From positions 1,806,474 to 1,870,473 of the forward strand of contig NZ_CH672390.1 in assembly GCF_000152865.1 (NCBI RefSeq): a stretch of DNA of 64,000 bases, written 5' to 3'. Both the position numbers and the translations under genes were made by a program. This DNA comes from Erythrobacter sp. NAP1 (GTDB taxonomy: Bacteria > Pseudomonadota > Alphaproteobacteria > Sphingomonadales > Sphingomonadaceae). The notes beneath the pieces are model-generated. The model was not told where the DNA came from, ran no database searches, and was given only the letters and a program-made list of their open reading frames with translations. Below, one piece after another: positions 55,257 through 63,279 of this stretch (its first letter is position 1; each line of letters begins with the position of its first letter).

Positions 55257-56393
55257 TCACTCGGCAACGCCGGTGAAGTCGAGGTCGCGCGCGGTAAAGA
55301 CACGGATCGGTTCACCCATGCGCACGCGGATCGTCGGGCCGATCTGGCCGTCTTGCTGTGCAGCGATGCTGGCAGCGCTCTGCCCTGCTCCGCCTAGGAC
55401 AACCGAAGTCCCGCCCGACGCGATAGCGCCAAGGCCGCCGACAACCGACAAGAGCATGGCAGAACCAAACCGGCGGAAGAAGTGGTTGTTCACATCGCCT
55501 TCCAGACCAGTAGTGCCGTCAAAGGCGACAGCGGGAGAGGCGATGTTGACCGATGCGCCATCCGGACGGATTAGGCGGGTCCAGATCACGTAAGCACGCT
55601 TTTGACCCTGCTGCACGCCCGATTGGTATTGGCCGATCAGACGCGAGGAGCGCGGGATCAGCACGTTCGTCCCGTCAAAGCTACGCACGTCCTGGCTCAC
55701 GACCGCGCGGACATAGCCCGGAACATCGGTGTTGATCGCGGTTTCAAGCACCGCCGGGATCATCGTGCCTTCGGTCACGGTGGTGGCCGGATTGACCATC
55801 GGGCGAGCCTGCGCGGGTGCGCCGCCGACGCCGCCGACAGCGCTTGCAAAGGCTGCTGCAGAGCCGATGGCCCCGGAATCGCCGGCACCCGGTCCGCTGG
55901 CGACCACCGCACCGGGTGCAGCTTCAGCAGCCTGCGCATTCAACGCGTTACGGCTTGCATCATAGATCATGGTCGGGCTGGCGAGCGGGTTGGTCCCTGG
56001 GGCTGCTGCGACAGCAGGCGGATTTGCAAGGATGGGAGCCGGCGCCGGATCTGGCCGTGCAACGACGGGGGCAGGAACAGGAACCGACGCAGGCTCGGTC
56101 GCAGGGACCGCAGCGGCCTGGGCTGGCTGAGCGCCAACCCCGCCCGTGTTTTCCGCATCGGGCAGTTCCGCCGCCGTCATCGCCCAGAAGGTTGTCGCTC
56201 CAAGCAAGCCGACAATCGCAACACCTGCCGCAAGGCCCAACCCTTCGGTCTTGGTCTTGCGCTCGGCGACGGCGGAATAACCGTTGCGGCTCGCCAGATC
56301 GATGACTTCTGCGGATTCGCCGTCGCGCGGGTCGCCGCCCTCGGCATTGCCGTTATCGCCCTTCTTGGGCGGAAGACGCATGGCAAGACGCAT
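55257..56393 (-). CDS. virB10: VirB10 type IV secretion protein (TrbI-like)
   Basis: A 378-aa bitopic protein spanning both membranes. The ATG at 56393 follows GGGAGATGA. A membrane helix (GLAAGVAIVGLLGATTFWAM) is at residues about 45-65, then a Pro/Ala-rich spacer of about 130 residues, then the conserved C-terminal domain: GTMIPAVLETAINTDVPG, VLIPRSSRLIGQYQ and WTRLIRPDGASVNIASP. It forms the outer membrane core with VirB9; no VirB7 gene was found. Confidence 0.94.
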   Translation of the reverse strand: MRLAMRLPPKKGDNGNAEGGDPRDGESAEVIDLASRNGYSAVAERKTKTEGLGLAAGVAIVGLLGATTFWAMTAAELPDAENTGGVGAQPAQAAAVPATEPASVPVPAPVVARPDPAPAPILANPPAVAAAPGTNPLASPTMIYDASRNALNAQAAEAAPGAVVASGPGAGDSGAIGSAAAFASAVGGVGGAPAQARPMVNPATTVTEGTMIPAVLETAINTDVPGYVRAVVSQDVRSFDGTNVLIPRSSRLIGQYQSGVQQGQKRAYVIWTRLIRPDGASVNIASPAVAFDGTTGLEGDVNNHFFRRFGSAMLLSVVGGLGAIASGGTSVVLGGAGQSAASIAAQQDGQIGPTIRVRMGEPIRVFTARDLDFTGVAE

Positions 56394-56406
56394 TACTTCA
56401 TCTCCC

Positions 56407-57252
56407 TCATGATCCGCGACCGCGATCGCTCGCGGCGCTGACGCGGCGCGAAGGCACCGGGCCATTGTTGGTCAGTGTAGCACTATCATTCCCCGAGCGC
56501 AGGATGATTTCGCTAGGGACCATATCGAGCACGACGGTATCGCCGCGCACGGTGAAATTGGCAGGCCCTTCATCGCCTTGATCGTTGGTGATCAGGATCG
56601 CCGGAATGGCTGTGCCGGCAGGCCAGGTCAGGAAAACCGCCTCGCCATCATCATAGGTGCGCGCTGGCAAAAGCTCGCTCTTACCTTCGCCCGCCCATTC
56701 AAAGTTGAGCATGGCAGGATCCGCCACAGCATAGGGATCGTTGGCCGCTGCAAGCTCGACCTCGTTGGCCTCCTCCCGCTCCTGAGCGGCGGCGGCAGCG
56801 AGGGCGGCTTCCTCAGCCGCTTTCTCAAGCTCGGGATAGCGGAACTGCATCACGTAAAGCGGCGCGTTGCGAGGGCTCGCCACGAGATCGAACAGGTAGG
56901 TGCGTTTGCTCGTCACGACCGTCATGTTGGTGCGAGCGCTTGCTTCGAGCGGTTTCACAAACAGGATCGACTGAGCCTGATTTGGCTGGACCTGCCAGGA
57001 ATTGCTGTCGCCGATGCCGACATTCTGGATCGATTCATCAGGCGCGAACTTGATCGTCGTCTGGACGCGGACTTTTCCGTTGATGGTGTAAACGCGGGTT
57101 TCGTCGAAGACGAGCGTCACAAGCCGAGGATCGCCGCCGGGCGTTTCCTGAACGGTTTCTGCTCCTTGCGCTGCGACGGGCAACGCAGCCACCGGGGCAA
57201 GCGCAACCGCCAGAGCAGTCAGTGTGAGCCGAAGCTGTTCGGCGCGGATCAT
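56407..57252 (-). CDS. virB9: VirB9 type IV secretion protein
   Basis: A 281-aa periplasmic protein with a signal peptide of about 29 residues (LRLTLTALAVALAPVAALPV). LVTLVFDETRVYTINGKVRVQTTIKF and WQVQPNQAQSILFVKP are in the N-terminal domain; the C-terminal outer-membrane-complex domain includes RTYDDGEAVFLTWP and AILITNDQGDEGPANFTVRGD. Its ATG shares one base with the virB6 stop, leaving no room for virB7 or virB8 between them. Confidence 0.93.
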   Translation of the reverse strand: MIRAEQLRLTLTALAVALAPVAALPVAAQGAETVQETPGGDPRLVTLVFDETRVYTINGKVRVQTTIKFAPDESIQNVGIGDSNSWQVQPNQAQSILFVKPLEASARTNMTVVTSKRTYLFDLVASPRNAPLYVMQFRYPELEKAAEEAALAAAAAQEREEANEVELAAANDPYAVADPAMLNFEWAGEGKSELLPARTYDDGEAVFLTWPAGTAIPAILITNDQGDEGPANFTVRGDTVVLDMVPSEIILRSGNDSATLTNNGPVPSRRVSAASDRGRGS

Positions 57253-58436
57253 TACTTGGTCTCCGATTTCGAAAGAGCGATGTTGGCACCTGCCGAGCGG
57301 AACCGGTTGCCGATCCCACGGGTGCGCGAAACCTGCGTATTGCCCGGCGCGGCCTGACCGCTGCCTGAAGTTGTCGCGAAGACCTTCGTCTCGCGAACGG
57401 TCGTAGGCCCATTGGAGCCACTATCATTCGCTGCGGATTGGCTGGGCACGTTAACGTCAATGCGGCGCTGCGCTGCAGCGTTGGCGGACGCTGTCGGGGC
57501 GACCTGAGTGGACCGGGGCTGGCTCGCCGGGGCAGCTTGAGCGGCTGCGAGTGCAGGCTCCGGGGAGCGGTCCACAACCTTATCGGGCCGTGCGAAGCCG
57601 AAGACTTCCCATTTGGCGACCATCACTGCGGAAACGAGCAATGCCATCAGCATCAGCACCACGTGGACAAAACCGACTACGAAGAAACCCATCGCGGCTT
57701 GTTGATCGATCTGGCCCGGTACGGCGACGAGCGCGGCGAGGATCGGCACAGCAAGCTCCAGCATAATCGAACCGCCCACCACTGCGAAAAGCGGGCCGAG
57801 CGCGAGCATGACCAGTCCCTTGAGCCATCCAACGAACAAACCGCGCGTCCCATTGAACAGGGCAAGCACAACAAAGATCGGACCAACTGCCAGAAGCAAA
57901 GCAATCCCGATACGCGCAGTGACCAGCAAGCCGACTGTTCCCAGCAGAAGCAGCATCGCCCCCGCCCACATCATCCCAGGTGGTGAAAACAGGTTGATGT
58001 CGGTCTGACCGGTCGATGCCTGCTGCACAGCGATAAACACGATGTCGAGCTTGGTTGCGAAAGTGGCAGTCGCCGAACCCTGACTTTCGGTGAGGATGCC
58101 TGCAATCTGGTCGGGCCCTCCAACCACGAGATTGTAGAACACCGTCTGGAACGCAGCGAAACTCGTCGCGAAAGTCAGGACGAGGCCGATGGTCATCATT
58201 TTCGGGATGACTGCTCGCACCGACAGGTTCGAGCGGCCCAGCATCAGGCTGAAGCCGAAAAACGCAACATACATCGTCAGCAGGACAGTCAGTACCACGC
58301 CAAGCTGCCCTTCGGCGCCGAACAGGCGGTTGAAAGCCTGCTCGCTCACCTGGCTGGCGATGCAGTCGACCGCGGTCAGCGCCGCAGCGACGCCTGTGCC
58401 CATGTCCTGGGCTGCAAGGTCGCAGCTTGTCGTCAT
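57252..58436 (-). CDS. virB6: VirB6 / TrbL type IV secretion membrane protein
   Basis: A 394-aa inner membrane protein; the ATG at 58436 overlaps the virB4 stop. About six to eight hydrophobic segments: VVLTVLLTMYVAFFGFSLML, VLTFATSFAAFQTVFYNLVV, LLLLGTVGLLVTARIGIALLL and GFVHVVLMLMALLVSAVMV. GPIFVVLALFNGTRGLFVGWLK is typical. The last 110 residues are a polar tail rich in Ala, Ser and Gln. Confidence 0.9.
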   Translation of the reverse strand: MTTSCDLAAQDMGTGVAAALTAVDCIASQVSEQAFNRLFGAEGQLGVVLTVLLTMYVAFFGFSLMLGRSNLSVRAVIPKMMTIGLVLTFATSFAAFQTVFYNLVVGGPDQIAGILTESQGSATATFATKLDIVFIAVQQASTGQTDINLFSPPGMMWAGAMLLLLGTVGLLVTARIGIALLLAVGPIFVVLALFNGTRGLFVGWLKGLVMLALGPLFAVVGGSIMLELAVPILAALVAVPGQIDQQAAMGFFVVGFVHVVLMLMALLVSAVMVAKWEVFGFARPDKVVDRSPEPALAAAQAAPASQPRSTQVAPTASANAAAQRRIDVNVPSQSAANDSGSNGPTTVRETKVFATTSGSGQAAPGNTQVSRTRGIGNRFRSAGANIALSKSETK

Positions 58437-60883
58437 TCCGCCGCCTGCCAGACGGGCGAGCCGTCCTCGTCGACCGCGCCATTCCCGCCGTCGGGCCACG
58501 CCTTGTTGGTGAGCGCCGGGTACCATGCGCTTGGCTCGTCACCGACGGCTTCACGCAGTAGGTCGAGCCGCCGAACAGCACTTTCGCGGCCCGAAAGGAT
58601 GGTGAGCACTTCGGGTGCGCCGGAAAGATCGAGTCGAACCACCACGCTTGCATCGGGCTGGCGCACGAGGAAGCAGCGCGAATGCGCGGGCAGAGTGCGG
58701 ATCAGCGCAAGTTCGTGGTCGGTAAGGCCGAAACCATCGCAGTAATCTTCGGGCCGCGCGCGGCTGTTCGGCATAAAGACCATCGTGGCAGTCTGCTCGA
58801 CCAGAGCCGTTGAAATCCGGCTTTCAAGCGCATCACGCGCGGACTGCGTCGCAAATCCGACCAGCGCGTTGCGCTTGCGCAGGGTCTTTAGCCAGTCGCG
58901 GATGCGCGCGGCGAAAACCTCATCATCAAGCGCCTTCCACCCCTCGTCGATCAGGATCATGGTCGGCTCACCGTCAAGCCGCTCATTGATCCGGTGGAAC
59001 AGGTACATCATGGTCGGCGTGCGCAGACGCGGGTTTTCAAGCAGCTGCGTCATGTCGAAACCGAGCACGCGCTGGTCGAGGTCGAGCGCGTCCTTCTCGT
59101 TGTCGAAGAGCCACGCATGTTCGCCGCCATCGCCAGAGGCGCTTCCGATCCAAGCGCTCAGGCGGTCGGCAAGGTCGCCCGGTTCGGGGCGACGAGCGCC
59201 GGCCAGCAATTCCTTGAAATGGCGCAGCCGGCGAAGGCTCGGATCGTTGGCGTAGGTCGCATCCACCGCCGCGCTGATCGTCGCGTATTCCTCGGGCCCC
59301 TCGGCTTTGAGCAGCACGCCCAGCCAGTCACGCAGGAACGCCTTGTTTGCAGGCGTATCGGGCAGCGAGAGCGGATTGAAGCCGGTCGGCTCACCCGGAT
59401 TGATCCGGTCGTAGCGTCCGCCGATGCCGCGAATAAAAAGCTCCGCCCCGCGATCCTTGTCGAACAGGATCGTGCGCGGTTTGAACTTCTGCGCCTGCGC
59501 GGCCAGGAAGTTCATCACCACAGTCTTACCCGAACCCGACGGCCCGATGACCGAGAAGTTGCCGAGGTCGCCGTGGTGGAAATTGAAGAAGAACGGCGTC
59601 GCGCTGGTCGTTTCCAGCAGCGTGACCGCATCGCCCCAGTGATTGTTTGACGCCTGCCCCAGCGCAAAGCCGTGGAAGCTGCCGAAGCTCGCCATGTTGG
59701 CCGAGGAAATGAGCGCTCGGCGCACAACGAATTCCTCGTTTCCGGGGAATTGCGCCCAGAAAGACGGCTCGAGATTGGTGTCCTCGCGCACCGCAATCGC
59801 GCCGGTGTCGGCAAGCGCAGCCGATGCAGCGGCCGTCGCTTCGTCAAGCCGGTCGAGCGAACGCTCGCGCACCAGCACGGTAAGGTGATGATCGCCAAAG
59901 CCGACTGAGCCGTTACCAAGCTCGTCGCGCGCGGCCATCATGTCGGCGCGTTCAGCGGCAGCCTCTTCATCGACCGACCGCGAACGACGCAAAGCAAGAT
60001 CGATCCTCTCACGCGCCGTCGTACGCTCATTCGGGGCGTAGCTTTCGGTGACCACCATTTCGTATGGAAGGCGCAGCAGCCCGTCGAGCAGCCCCGGCGA
60101 GGTCGCCTCGGGATAATCCTTCAATCCGATGATCGCCGCAAAGTCAGGCTTGCCCGAACCCTTCAACTCCATCGCATCGAGACCGAAACTGGACCGGCGA
60201 TAAGGCAGCATGTGTCCAATGTCAGTGTCGGCATCGGGACGACGAACCGGGCGCATCTCGCCATTATAGAGCGCCGATAGCAGCTCGAGCATTTCGGAAT
60301 TGGTGCCGTCCTTGGTTCCCGGTGCGATATAATCGCCGAGGACTGCCGCACCGTAGGCCGAAAGCGAGGCCGTCAGGCCGGTCACTGCCGCCTTCAGACT
60401 TCGGATGTCTTTCGGATCTGCCTCAAGCTCTTCCTTGCCCTGGCGCGAGAAGAACTTGCTCATGCGCTCAGGAAGTCCGGTTTTGCCGCGTGCGGGACGG
60501 CGGATGAGCGTGACGAACTGGTCGTTGATGAACAGCGAGCCGCCAGCAAGCCGCTCTTTCCAGCGCGCGTCAATGTGGCGCGAGAGCGGATCGTGGAACT
60601 CGGCGTCGAGTTCAACCTCAACCCGGCGGCGGATCACATGGTGATACAACACGAAGCGAGCATCGAGGGTCGAACGCAGGACCACTTCGCGCGTCGCGGC
60701 ATGTGCGTTGAGAGCGTCGGAATCCTCGGTCTCGAACAGCAGTCCGGGCACCTGGATCGCGCTCATGACCGATCCGTCGCGCAGCAGCACGGTGCTTTCG
60801 TCGATCAGCCGCTCATAAGGCAGGCGATCGCCGACACGCGTTTCTCGCGCGCTCCATGCGGCAGGTCCGATCCATTTCACCAT
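58433..60883 (-). CDS. virB4: VirB4 type IV secretion ATPase
   Basis: An 816-aa ATPase powering substrate entry and pilus assembly. The Walker A FSVIGPSGSGKTVVMNFLAA is near residue 450 and the Walker B PTMILIDEGWKALDD near 650; FKPRTILFDKDRGAELFIR and FNPLSLPDTP are family text. It starts with RLPYERLIDESTVLLRDGSV. Complete, without frameshifts. Confidence 0.96.
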   Translation of the reverse strand: MVKWIGPAAWSARETRVGDRLPYERLIDESTVLLRDGSVMSAIQVPGLLFETEDSDALNAHAATREVVLRSTLDARFVLYHHVIRRRVEVELDAEFHDPLSRHIDARWKERLAGGSLFINDQFVTLIRRPARGKTGLPERMSKFFSRQGKEELEADPKDIRSLKAAVTGLTASLSAYGAAVLGDYIAPGTKDGTNSEMLELLSALYNGEMRPVRRPDADTDIGHMLPYRRSSFGLDAMELKGSGKPDFAAIIGLKDYPEATSPGLLDGLLRLPYEMVVTESYAPNERTTARERIDLALRRSRSVDEEAAAERADMMAARDELGNGSVGFGDHHLTVLVRERSLDRLDEATAAASAALADTGAIAVREDTNLEPSFWAQFPGNEEFVVRRALISSANMASFGSFHGFALGQASNNHWGDAVTLLETTSATPFFFNFHHGDLGNFSVIGPSGSGKTVVMNFLAAQAQKFKPRTILFDKDRGAELFIRGIGGRYDRINPGEPTGFNPLSLPDTPANKAFLRDWLGVLLKAEGPEEYATISAAVDATYANDPSLRRLRHFKELLAGARRPEPGDLADRLSAWIGSASGDGGEHAWLFDNEKDALDLDQRVLGFDMTQLLENPRLRTPTMMYLFHRINERLDGEPTMILIDEGWKALDDEVFAARIRDWLKTLRKRNALVGFATQSARDALESRISTALVEQTATMVFMPNSRARPEDYCDGFGLTDHELALIRTLPAHSRCFLVRQPDASVVVRLDLSGAPEVLTILSGRESAVRRLDLLREAVGDEPSAWYPALTNKAWPDGGNGAVDEDGSPVWQAAE

Positions 60884-60918
60884 CTGTGCCCCTCCCTAAG
60901 AGGCGGATAAATCGTCGC

Positions 60919-61203
60919 TTAAGGCGCGTAGCTATTGCAGCCCCAACGACGGAAATTCGGAATGCGCGGGCATTTCGATACCTTCGTGATCCACAAATCG
61001 AAGATACGCGGTTCGCGCAGCGAAGCAAAATAGCCGATGGCGTGCATCACGAACGGCACCGGCACGATCCAGAACGAATTCAGGATCAGGAACGAAATCG
61101 TCGTCACCATCATGTTGATGATGAAGAAATTCATCGTCACGCCCATGAACATCTGCGGGCGGGTCAGCGTGCGGTGCACCGGGTGACGGATGAGATCGCT
61201 CAT
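60919..61203 (-). CDS. virB3: VirB3 type IV secretion protein
   Basis: A 94-aa inner membrane protein with two helices. HPVHRTLTRPQMFMGVTMNFF is the conserved start; AIGYFASLREPRIFDLWITKV follows the second helix. It is 35 bases upstream of virB4 and 8 bases downstream of virB2. Confidence 0.92.
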   Translation of the reverse strand: MSDLIRHPVHRTLTRPQMFMGVTMNFFIINMMVTTISFLILNSFWIVPVPFVMHAIGYFASLREPRIFDLWITKVSKCPRIPNFRRWGCNSYAP

Positions 61204-61211
61204 GGCCTAGG

Positions 61212-61529
61212 TCACACTGCGCTGATCGTCGCAACGAGGCGCGGCGCGCCGAAGATGATGAAGACGCCGATGATGACCGTTGCGCCATAGCGCCAGTTCA
61301 TCCGGCCGGTGAGCATCATGAAGCCAACACCAGCGACAGCCATGACGGCCACGGTGGTCGCAATAGGGCCAAGCAGGATCGACTGCATCCAGACGAGCGC
61401 GGTCGTGATCGGATCACCGCTCTGCTGGGGCGTCTGCTGCGCGAAGGCGGCGCTCGGCATGGCGATGAGCGCGAGAATAGCAGCCAGACGGGCCGAAAGA
61501 CGAGAAAGCGAAGTCATTGGGTAATCCAT
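61212..61529 (-). CDS. virB2: VirB2 / TrbC pilin
   Basis: A 105-aa pilin precursor. A signal peptide (LAAILALIAMPSAAFAQQ) is followed by a short polar stretch and two membrane helices (GPIATTVAVMAVAGVGFMMLTG and YGATVIIGVFIIFGAPRLVA), as expected of VirB2/TrbC. The ATG at 61529 or 61517 may be the start. It precedes virB3. Confidence 0.9.
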   Translation of the reverse strand: MDYPMTSLSRLSARLAAILALIAMPSAAFAQQTPQQSGDPITTALVWMQSILLGPIATTVAVMAVAGVGFMMLTGRMNWRYGATVIIGVFIIFGAPRLVATISAV

Positions 61530-61565
61530 AGTCCTTTAAACGGAGAAGCCTGGGCAATCCTGCGT

Positions 61566-62246
61566 CTACCGCACGCCAGGGCGAGAATGGTTCGACAGCC
61601 GTCCCATGATGGCGGCAACATATTGGCGAGTCTCACGAATATTGGGAATGCCGCCAGCGCGGATCACTCGCCCCGGCCCTGCATTGTAGGCGGCGAGCGC
61701 CTTTTCGAGATCGCCTTCGAAACGATCGAGCTGTTCGCGCAAGTAACGCGCCCCGCCCTCGAGATTCTGCATCGGATCATCCGGATCGACGCCAAGATCG
61801 CGCGCCGTGCCAGGCATGAGCTGGGCCAGACCGCGCGCTCCTGCATGCGACACGGCGGTGGGGCGCCAGCGGCTTTCTTGCCATACGACCGCTTCGAGCA
61901 AAGCGGGGCTCAGATCGAACCTCTCTGCGAGCTCGTGAATCTTGGCTGCATATTGCGGCGGGATGCCGGAAGCGTGACGGACCGTGTCGCCCACGATGTT
62001 TTCCGGGACGTAGATCGCGCTTAACTCTGTCGCGCCGTCTTTGACGAGAAAGCCCTGATCCGTTTCGCCGACAAGCACGGAGTCTGCAGCCTCCACGGGC
62101 TGACCTCCGGCCACCCAACGGGCACCGTCTGCGTCAACTTCCATGACGTCAGCGTGGGCCGTGCTCGCCACAAATGCCAGCGCGAGAAGCGCCGACGGGA
62201 ATGTCATGCCCAGCGATACAGATCTGCTCGCACGCGCGAGAATCAT
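61566..62246 (-). CDS. Lytic transglycosylase (VirB1-like)
   Basis: A 226-aa exported SLT-domain enzyme from the ATG at 62246 with a signal peptide ending at TAHA near residue 33. FDLSPALLEAVVWQESRWRPTAVSHAGARGLAQLMPG contains the catalytic glutamate (QES) and family motifs; NLEGGARYLREQL and ALAAYNAGPGRVIRAGG complete it. It cuts peptidoglycan for type IV secretion assembly and heads the virB2-virB11 group. Confidence 0.93.
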   Translation of the reverse strand: MILARASRSVSLGMTFPSALLALAFVASTAHADVMEVDADGARWVAGGQPVEAADSVLVGETDQGFLVKDGATELSAIYVPENIVGDTVRHASGIPPQYAAKIHELAERFDLSPALLEAVVWQESRWRPTAVSHAGARGLAQLMPGTARDLGVDPDDPMQNLEGGARYLREQLDRFEGDLEKALAAYNAGPGRVIRAGGIPNIRETRQYVAAIMGRLSNHSRPGVR

Positions 62247-62372
62247 TGCTGTCCTCCAGAGGCTTCTCCTTTGTCTACCGTAAATGACAAGCGGGTGACA
62301 GTCTCGCAGAACACGCCTTGCTCCGAACCGTCCTCGCAGTCTTTCTTCGCAATGAAGCGACAAACAAAAGCG

Positions 62373-62397
62373 GGCGCGAAGCGATGTGCTTCGCGCC
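62373..62397 (-). terminator. Terminator downstream of the TPR protein gene
   Basis: On the minus strand a 10-bp perfect stem GGCGCGAAGC / GCTTCGCGCC with a 5-base loop is followed by CGCTTTTGTTTG. It lies about 130 bases after the TPR gene and 127 bases before the transglycosylase gene, separating the two transcripts. Confidence 0.75.
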
Positions 62398-62528
62398 AGC
62401 TGTAAAGGGCACCTCAGACGCGCCCTAGAGTATTAAGCCACAGTGCGGATCTTTGGCATCCGATTTTAAAGCAATGGGCGCAGCCAACTTTTGCGAGCCC
62501 GAACCGCGCTTGTTGCTGTGACCGTCAA

Positions 62529-62951
62529 TCAGTCACGCAAGGTGAACTGGCTGCCACTTGCCCGCTCAGGGAGGAACTCCCCGCGATCCAGCATCGCGAT
62601 GGCCTTGCGAGCCAATCGGCGCGAGTCCGTCGTGGTTCCGTTCACCGTCTCGAGATCGAGCACTTCGCGACTGCGCATCGCAGCCTCAAAACTTGCACGA
62701 GCCTTTTCGGTCTCGCCTATCTGCGCATGTGCGATGCCAAGATTGATGAGCAGCGCAGGATCGCCAGGATGCGCCTCAAGCTCAGCCTCGAGCGCGGCGA
62801 TGGCGCGGATGGTCTGTCCGTCCGACAGCGTCTGCGCTGACAGACCTGCGTCGGTAGGCGTCACAGATTGTGCGTTTGCAGGCATAGCGAATGCAGCGCT
62901 TGCTGCGAGAATCGCTGTCAGGCCGAGCCGGTTCTTGTTTTTGTATGACAT
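62529..62951 (-). CDS. Small secreted TPR-repeat protein
   Basis: A 140-aa exported protein; the ATG at 62951 has AAGGAGG at good distance, better than the ATG at 62957. The signal peptide is LTAILAASAAFAMPANAQ. Residues about 45-90 form one to two TPR units (ALEAELEAHPGDPALLINLG, AHAQIGETEKARASFEAAM). Function is unknown. It is divergent from the lipoprotein gene. Confidence 0.82.
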   Translation of the reverse strand: MSYKNKNRLGLTAILAASAAFAMPANAQSVTPTDAGLSAQTLSDGQTIRAIAALEAELEAHPGDPALLINLGIAHAQIGETEKARASFEAAMRSREVLDLETVNGTTTDSRRLARKAIAMLDRGEFLPERASGSQFTLRD

Positions 62952-63279
62952 TGGCATGCCCTCCTTTTCTTGTGAGAGCATGATGCGACGTGTTTCTTAA
63001 AAATGCAATACAACTGTAACATTGTCATACAGCTGCCATTGAACGGCATTTTTTATTGATATTTCAGTGGTTTGAATACGAACCTCTATTTCGTTTATGT
63101 TACAGTTACGTAATTTTGCTCAGTCGCATTTGTCTTTTTTCAGTCATGTGACAGTCCTGTCGCAAAAAGCATCGCACAGCAAAAATTCTGTCACTTACCG
63201 TCCCTAGCGGAGTCTGCGGCGCCACCATTCGCGCGCTTTCGATTTTTCGATTCTCGGTTTTTCTAGGGGACCGCTCGCT
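62952..63279. other. AT-rich divergent intergenic region
   Basis: About 330 AT-rich bases between two exported-protein genes. It holds a candidate Pho box at 63022-63039 and several further TGTCA/TGACA words (for example 63147-63151 and 63190-63194). No RNA gene or open frame with a ribosome site was recognised. Confidence 0.5.
63022..63039 (+). promoter_or_regulatory. Candidate Pho box
   Basis: TTGTCAT-ACAG-CTGCCAT matches the PhoB direct repeat CTGTCAT-N4-CTGTCAT with one mismatch in each half. It lies 71 bases upstream of the TPR gene start and 241 bases upstream of the lipoprotein start. By-eye match only. Confidence 0.35.

Noticed and set aside
57580..58653. 357-aa open frame on the minus strand
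   Set aside because: Alternative frame of virB6 and the end of virB4; the translation is Arg/Pro-rich nonsense.
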